Source of the DNA: Exophiala sp. HKRS030 | Taxonomy: Eukaryota; Ascomycota; Eurotiomycetes; Chaetothyriales; Herpotrichiellaceae | NCBI GenBank assembly: GCA_023897205.1 | Contig: JAHWDD010000008.1 | Coordinates: 1,860,001-1,924,000, forward strand | Length of the DNA stretch: 64,000 nt | Reading direction: 5' to 3' | In this document: positions 58,708-64,000 of the stretch, one piece after another | How positions within the stretch are numbered: the stretch's first letter is position 1 | Layout of the letters: each line of letters opens with the position of its first letter | Position numbers and translations under genes: made by a program | Notes under the pieces: model-generated | What the model was told of the DNA's origin: nothing | The model's database searches: none | Seen by the model: only the letters and a program-made list of their open reading frames with translations

Positions 58708-60764
58708 ATGGCGCCTACCATGGCCCATTCCGCCAGTTATGGTCAAGTTATTGAGTATATCCAAGGTACGATTGGATTCTCCGTTGCCGGTCGCCATTGC
58801 GCACGCGACTAACACTTGTCCTTTCAGACCGTCTCTACCTCGCCTCATACACCCAACCTCCCAACGAACATACTCCGTTTCCATATCCCACTGCACAAGC
58901 GAAGCGATCTCCACACAAAAAGTCCATAAGAAGCCAGCCGACACCTACCACAGCTACTCTTCGACCTCCTCCAGTCTACTTCACCATCGACGACACTCTG
59001 CTCTACAATGCTTTTCATGCCGACTTTGGTCCATTACATATCGGCCACTTGTATAGATTTGCTGTGCAGTTCCACGAAATTCTTGGCGATCCAGCCAACA
59101 ATGACAAAGCTGTTGTATTTTGGTCAAGAGCGGACGCCAGAAGTCGAGCAAACGCAGCATGCTTGGTTGCTTGTTATATGGTACTCATTCAAGCATGGCC
59201 ACCACATCTTGCTCTAGCTCCAATCGCTCAAGCCGATCCTCCATACATGCCATTCAGAGATGCTGGCTACAGTCAGGCTGATTTCATTCTGAACATTCAA
59301 GATGTTGTCTATGGTGTATGGAAGGCCAAGGAAGAGAATTTGTGTCAATTGAAGGAATTCAATTTGGAAGAGTATGTTTTGTATCCAGCAACCGACAGTC
59401 TTTTGCTAATACCTTGACAGATACGAGCGGTATGAACGAGTTGACATGGGTGACTTCAACTGGGTATCACCTCAGTTTGTTGCCTTTGCGTCACCTCAAT
59501 CAGAACCTGTGACTGCCATACCAATCACTTCACCAGCTTACGCCACTCTACCTTCTTGTGTTCCTGAGATTCAAAGCGCCAGAATCTCTCAACCCTTCAA
59601 AAACGTTTTGACCCACTTTGTTCAACGCGACGTAGGTCTTGTTGTACGACTGAACTCGGAACTTTACTGTCCCACCTACTTCACAGCCTTGGGTATTCAA
59701 CATATTGATATGATCTTTGAAGATGGAACATGTCCTGCATTACCCATTGTACGCAAGTTCATCAAGCTTGCTCATGATATGATTGCCAAGAACAAAAGTA
59801 TCGCCGTACATTGCAAGGCTGGTCTCGGTCGAACGGGATGTTTGATCGGTGCATATCTTATCTACCGCCACGGTTTCACGGCAAATGAGGTGATTGCCTT
59901 TATGAGATTTATGCGTCCTGGAATGGTGGTCGGTCCACAGCAACATTGGTTGCACTTGAACCAGAATCAATTCAGAGAATGGTATCTTGAGGATCAATGG
60001 AAGGCTAAACAGGAAGCTAAACCTTCCACTCCACGCACAATGTCAACGAAAACACCCATACGTTTGCCAAGCGCAACCCAAACTGCCACACCTAACCGTT
60101 CAAGTGCACAAAGATCTGCCCTGGGAGAAATCGATGGAAATGACGTGAGCAACGGTTCCTACCAAGATGAGAACTTGCCGGCACCAACTCCTGGTCAGCC
60201 AAGAAAGTATGCCCGTATGGATCCCAGACATCATCCATATGCAAGATCCACATCAAATCCGATGCGTGTCAAAGATGATATCACAGAGGATTCACGACAG
60301 AGCGTCAATGGCGCCGAAAGTGAAGAGGAGCTCATCCTTCAGCGAGCAGCTGCCAGAAGAAGTCATAGTAGAAGCCCTAGCAGTAAAGGCAAAGCTCGAA
60401 GTGTGTCGTACACAACCACAACTACAACGACCACCAAAACATTCGATGTTGCTGATGGTATGGGCATCTACGAGGACGCAGGTGAAATGGACTTCCAAAC
60501 AATCGAAGACACCAATGCAATTTGGGACGAACTTGCTCAAGAACAGGAGAATCTCAAATTAAGCACAAGGTCTGAGAAGGGCCAAAATGCTGCTAGACCC
60601 AAAACACCCGATCCGCAAGTGGGATGGGTGCCATGAGTGTATCCAAGACGAGATCTATCAGAGAATCACCTCGCCGTACTGGAGTTGAAGCGAATACGAA
60701 AGTCCGCAAGACCAGTGGTCGTGTGGGAAGTGCTAGTCATGGTCCCATGAGCGTGAAGCGATGA
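58708..60764 (+). CDS. CDC14: Cdc14 dual-specificity phosphatase (one-base gap near the C-terminus)
   Basis: Phosphatase that reverses Cdk phosphorylation, with roles in mitotic exit, septation and cytokinesis. Exons 58708-58765, 58828-59371 and 59421-60764; 648 residues after correction. The N-terminal domain includes RLYLASYTQPP and YFTIDDTLLYNAFHADFGPL; the catalytic domain has the CX5R loop VHCKAGLGRTGCLIGAYLIY with the nucleophilic Cys near residue 332, then RPGMVVGPQQHWLHLNQNQF. The C-terminal tail is disordered and basic. The uncorrected frame stops at 60636 (VGWVP). Adding one C to the CCC at 60607-60609 (ACACCCGATC) gives KTPRSASGMGAMSVSK and RRTGVEANTKVRKTSGRVGS and ends MSVKR at 60762-60764, which fits the conserved end of fungal Cdc14. 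Identity is certain; only the last 50 residues depend on the correction. Confidence 0.95.
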
Positions 60765-61571
60765 TTTTGAAGGGCAATTCTTTGAACCTTGCTTATGGGA
60801 AAAGCTCTGGGTCAGCGTTGGAGTCTCAAAAGTCTTTCATGGGTCACTTCATACCAAGACAGTTGACATGACGAACGGGTATTGGGTGAAGGGAGGCAGG
60901 CCTAATCTTTACATATATCAAAGCATATGGTGCGCAGGGCCAGGGTGTATGACAAATGACCTATAGATGACATAGGACCGAGGATGATATTCGAGCGGAT
61001 GATTGCTTTTCATGGTTTGCATGGCGCATGGGTCTGGTGGGTGTCATTATATTTGTTCAAGGAGGGAGAGGCATCAACATGAATTCCAAACTGTTTTACT
61101 TGTACCTGCTATCATATCAATACTGATCGGGATTCAGGAGCCAAGTGCCTGAGTGGAGTGGCTAGTGTATGCATGGTTGATTCAAACAGCAAAAGGTGCT
61201 GATAGTCATAGTCACTAGTCCTAGTGATAGCCATACAACTACGATGAGAAAACAATCCAAGATCTGTCCTTATACCAGAAAGAGAGAACCTGACCGCATG
61301 TGATTCACAGTCGAAATTCTCGCATTAAATCTCACCGACAATGACGCTCAGGGAGAGGAGCCTAGCCAAGCTCCGGGTTCCAGAGAGGCAGACTACATTC
61401 AGTTGAAGACTTTGAGTCTATACTATAAAAACACAAAACCATAAAAATATGAAACTACAAAACCACGGATGAACACCCCTTCCAACGTCCCTCCAGGTTA
61501 CAACTTAACAAAACACGTAGAATAGCTTTTCGCATCTTCGTCTTCTCTCCTTCTAGCCTTTCTCCCTCACT

Positions 61572-61605
61572 CACACACACACACACACACACTCTCTCTC
61601 TCTCT
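61572..61605. repeat. (CA)n-(CT)n microsatellite
   Basis: About ten CA units run directly into about seven CT units. Confidence 0.9.
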
Positions 61606-61936
61606 AACCCCTCTCTCTTTAACTTGTCTACCTCTCACCATTCCGCCTTAGTCAGGGTAGCTCCGCGTCCCTCTAATCCCCCTGCGGACGGAGGGTGGTT
61701 TATTGCTGGGTCCAGCAGGTATCGTTGGGCCAAATCTCCTTTGTGCATGTAGAAGTAACCACATCGGTGACAGGCAGTGGCAGTGGCTTGCATAGTCGTA
61801 GTGGTAGTCGCGGTGGAAGTGGTAGTCGCAAGGGCCCTCTCGGCGATGCTGAGATGATACGGATACTAACTATGATCGACTTGCTACGCGGGCTATGCCG
61901 TGCAGAGAGAGGCTCAGCCGATGGTGTGTAGATCGT

Positions 61937-62034
61937 GATTGTCCTGATTGTCCTGAGTATCCTGATTGTCCTGAGTATCCTGATTGTCCTGAGTATCCTG
62001 ATTGTCCTGAGTATCCTGATTGTCCTGAGTATCA
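61937..62034. repeat. 18-base minisatellite
   Basis: Unit GATTGTCCTGAGTATCCT, about five copies, nearly identical, with an additional half-unit (GATTGTCCT) at the left and a partial unit at the right. The unit itself is two related 9-mers, GATTGTCCT and GAGTATCCT. Being a multiple of three it leaves an open frame (Arg-Thr-Ile-Arg-Ile-Leu) on the minus strand, which I do not take for a gene. Confidence 0.93.
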
Positions 62035-62377
62035 TCCGGGTTGGGTTGGGTTGGGACATTCAGCATTGGATTAAGCTAAGTTGTCTCTGTGCTCTGGCCT
62101 CGTCTGTGTGAACAGGCTGATTTGCTTTACATATACATCTTGTGTGCAACGGCAGATGCAGGATCTGACTCCGGGTGTGGTAGAATAACATACTATACTG
62201 TACAGCGATGGGTAGTAGAGTAGCAGGTAGAGTCTATGGTGCCGCACGTGTCAACGACCAGATGGCACTCTTCGGCCAGTTCCAGCACGGCTCGAAACCG
62301 AGTTCAGCGTGCCACCGTGACAGATGCGCTCTAAGTTGTACATCACCAACCACCTGCGATCCTCGAAGAAAAGGTTC

Positions 62378-63255
62378 CTACGATTCCATAAGAAGGGTTC
62401 CCTTCTCTGCCTTCAACTCCTCCAACCCTTTGACCTTGAGCTCCATAACCTTCAGAACGGTGTAGCGATGCTTAGAATGAATGACCCGACGATGACGATT
62501 ACGTCGCTTCTTCTTCTCCTTATCCATCATGGGTCCTGTCTCTGTACCCATGACTCGCATTCGTAGCTCGAACAGCCTTTCGTCCAGATAATTCGGTTCG
62601 CCTGTTCTCTTGGCATCGTAGGATTCCGTATTGCTCATGCCGGCCTTGAGTGTGTAGTCACGCGAACCGATAATGCTGGCTCGATTGAACCGCAGAATAT
62701 CTCCTGGGAAGACATCCTTCATGAGAAATGGTAGCCGCAGTGTATCGCCCTCGGTGAGGAGGTAGGGGAATTTGTGGACGTGTGCCGTTATATAGTGTGG
62801 TTTCTGCCCGTGAAGATGAGGAAGGAGGTCTTGCAGGGATTTGGAGAGGACGAGTGGTCGAGAAAGAGTACCGGATTGGGGATTTTGGAGAGTTGATGGT
62901 TGTGAGGAGTCAGTGCCCGTAGGTACTGATGTGCTTTGGTTTGTAGTTTGGAGTAGTGTAGGTGGAATGTTGGCGGACGTGTTTTCGAAATGTTGGTGCG
63001 AGCTTGCCGACTGATATATTGTGCTTGCGGAATGGAGTTTGGCCCGAACCGGTAGGAGGAAGGTTGGTGGTTGAATGGCTTGTTTGGAATTGATATTCAG
63101 TGCGGCGCGGACGAGGTTTCTTGATGAGATGTGATGGGACCGGACTTGAGATGGCTGACGTAGAAGTCTGAAAGTATATTAGAATCCTGCACCAAGCTGT
63201 GATGTAAGTAACAGTACCGTGTAGAGACTTGTGATGTTGACATCTTCGATGGCAT
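62378..63255 (-). CDS. MRPL49: Mitochondrial ribosomal protein bL21m (Mrpl49-like)
   Basis: Large-subunit protein of the mitochondrial ribosome. Exons on the minus strand: 63255-63218 and 63167-62378; 828 bases, 275 residues from the ATG at 63255 (a shorter start at 63243 is equally possible). The intron is GT-AG with CTTTCAG acceptor. The N-terminus is basic and acid-poor (LLRQPSQVRSHHISSRNLVR), a presequence. The bL21 core follows: HVHKFPYLLTEGDTLRLPFL, PGDILRFNRASIIGSRDYTL, then YLDERLFELRMRVMG and HSKHRYTVLKVMELKVKGLE. About 20 extra residues (AGMSNTESYDAKRTGEPN) are inserted before YLDERLF. The frame is intact throughout, unlike several neighbours. Confidence 0.93.
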
Positions 63256-64000
63256 TGAATCAAAGATGCATTTGACCACCCGGCCGCAAATGCGACACAT
63301 GTTGGGCGAGGCGAGAACGCCGGTACCAGGGAATGATCAATACTGTGAGAGTAAGAAGCCAAGTTAGAAGCCGAGCTTCGATGTGCAGGACTTCTCGTCG
63401 TCGCCTGTTGAGCGAAAGCTGGGCTTGCGAAGGCGCAATTGACTGAAGATCTTGAGCAACGTGAACCACTTCACATTTCCAACTTGGCCGGAGGTTTGAA
63501 ATGCTTGGCACAAGCAATTGGTTAGTCAAGTTTTTGTCTGACGAGCTATTTTCCGCTGTCATCACGTGAACAGCCCGTCAGCTGTGGGCCAGCTTCTACC
63601 CTTTAAGTGCAAGGTCACTAAGTTAGCACCTCCTGGGTATTTGCCCAGTATTGAATGCCGAGATGTTATGCCCCATAACTTCCTCTATTCATGGCTATGT
63701 CTCCAAGATACGGCGAGTTCCGATCACTATTATCCGAGGTAGGTTCATCCTCTCAGTCTCGTTTCATATCAAGTATCTATACTCTCGCAAGTCCACGCTG
63801 CCACACGCTGAGCCCAGCTCCCGATGTCTTCCCCCCATGCTATCCTTCACCTCCAGCCTTGTATCAAGCCAAGGCCAAGCCCACCAAGGCGGCTAACAGG
63901 CCCATCCCAGACATTCGCAACTCGGAACCAAGATTTTGCGTCTGCTGAGCAGAAGTACCCGTTGAGGTGGAAGTCCCAGTCTGCTGGACCGTGCCGGTGA
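63256..64000. other. Window end, no supported gene
   Basis: Upstream of the bL21m gene. A plus-strand 85-codon frame (63691-63948, from ATG) with Ser/Pro-rich content ends before the window edge and could be the start of a gene beyond it, but no motif supports this. Confidence 0.35.

Larger units (their letters stand above)
60765..62377. other. CDC14/MRPL49 convergent region with simple repeats
   Basis: 1.6 kb between stops. No gene is supported. It holds a dinucleotide tract and an 18-base minisatellite (separate entries). A small palindrome-rich run GTCATAGTCACTAGTCCTAG lies near 61205-61224. GTTGGGTTGGGTTGGGAC at about 62039-62056 gives a triple GTTGGG, reminiscent of but not equal to the TTAGGG telomere unit. 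Confidence 0.5.

Noticed and set aside
62039..62056. Telomere-like GTTGGG repeats
   Set aside because: Only three units, and the unit is not TTAGGG; the surroundings are ordinary genes.
61700..62059. Repetitive minus-strand frame (Arg-Thr-Ile-Arg-Ile-Leu repeats)
   Set aside because: It is a by-product of an 18-base minisatellite, which keeps any frame open.

Overview
This is nuclear DNA of a filamentous ascomycete (Pezizomycotina). The evidence is short GT-AG introns of about 45-80 bases with CTAAC-type branch sites, long CT-rich 5' leaders, fungus-specific families (Ssn6, Pgc1-like phosphodiesterase, Skn1/Kre6 glucan protein, CFEM-like membrane protein, DUF6914-type protein), and a transposon relic whose damage has the signature of repeat-induced point mutation. 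The class cannot be fixed from the sequence alone.

Layout. 1-8 kb: the Ssn6/Cyc8 corepressor, ribosomal protein L3, and a mitochondrial protein that resembles the bacterial nuclease inhibitor NuiA. 8-14 kb: a gene-poor stretch holding a dead piggyBac-like element (10398-12594) with 38-bp perfect terminal inverted repeats, then a long CT-rich leader. 14-32 kb: Skn1/Kre6, a tentative small gene, Rrp12, mitochondrial pyruvate dehydrogenase kinase (minus), a GDSL/PC-esterase-like membrane protein that looks catalytically dead, Lsm1 (minus), a short-chain dehydrogenase and a zinc-finger-like protein. 34-45.6 kb: a histidine-phosphatase protein (minus), Tim9, class III alcohol dehydrogenase, a Pgc1-like phosphodiesterase, gamma-tubulin and an AN1 zinc-finger protein. 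48-64 kb: a DUF6914-like protein (minus), Pmp3, a CFEM-like membrane protein, an unrecognised mitochondrial-looking protein, Pcc1 (minus), Cdc14 and mitochondrial ribosomal protein bL21m (minus).

The genes are mostly unrelated housekeeping functions: ribosome and rRNA work (RPL3, RRP12, bL21m), RNA and tRNA metabolism (LSM1, PCC1), mitochondrial import and metabolism (TIM9, PDK), cell-wall and membrane maintenance (SKN1, PMP3, GDPD), and cell cycle (gamma-tubulin, CDC14). I see no secondary-metabolite cluster, CRISPR array or RNA gene. Several genes are divergent pairs sharing a promoter region: PGM/TIM9, PCC1/CDC14, PDK/esterase-like.

The strongest unexplained pattern is that seven conserved genes (RPL3, LSM1, the zinc-finger gene, the histidine phosphatase, DUF6914, the unknown at 54.8 kb, CDC14) are each broken by exactly one missing C or G next to a run of three or four C/G. 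Restoring one base repairs each frame and makes each total coding length a multiple of three. The plain reading is homopolymer under-calling in the assembly. Other notable points are an RPL3 start codon split by an intron, a GC-AG intron in RRP12, a PCNA-box-like tail on the phosphatase, and the mitochondrial NuiA-like protein, which suggests an organelle nuclease inhibitor.
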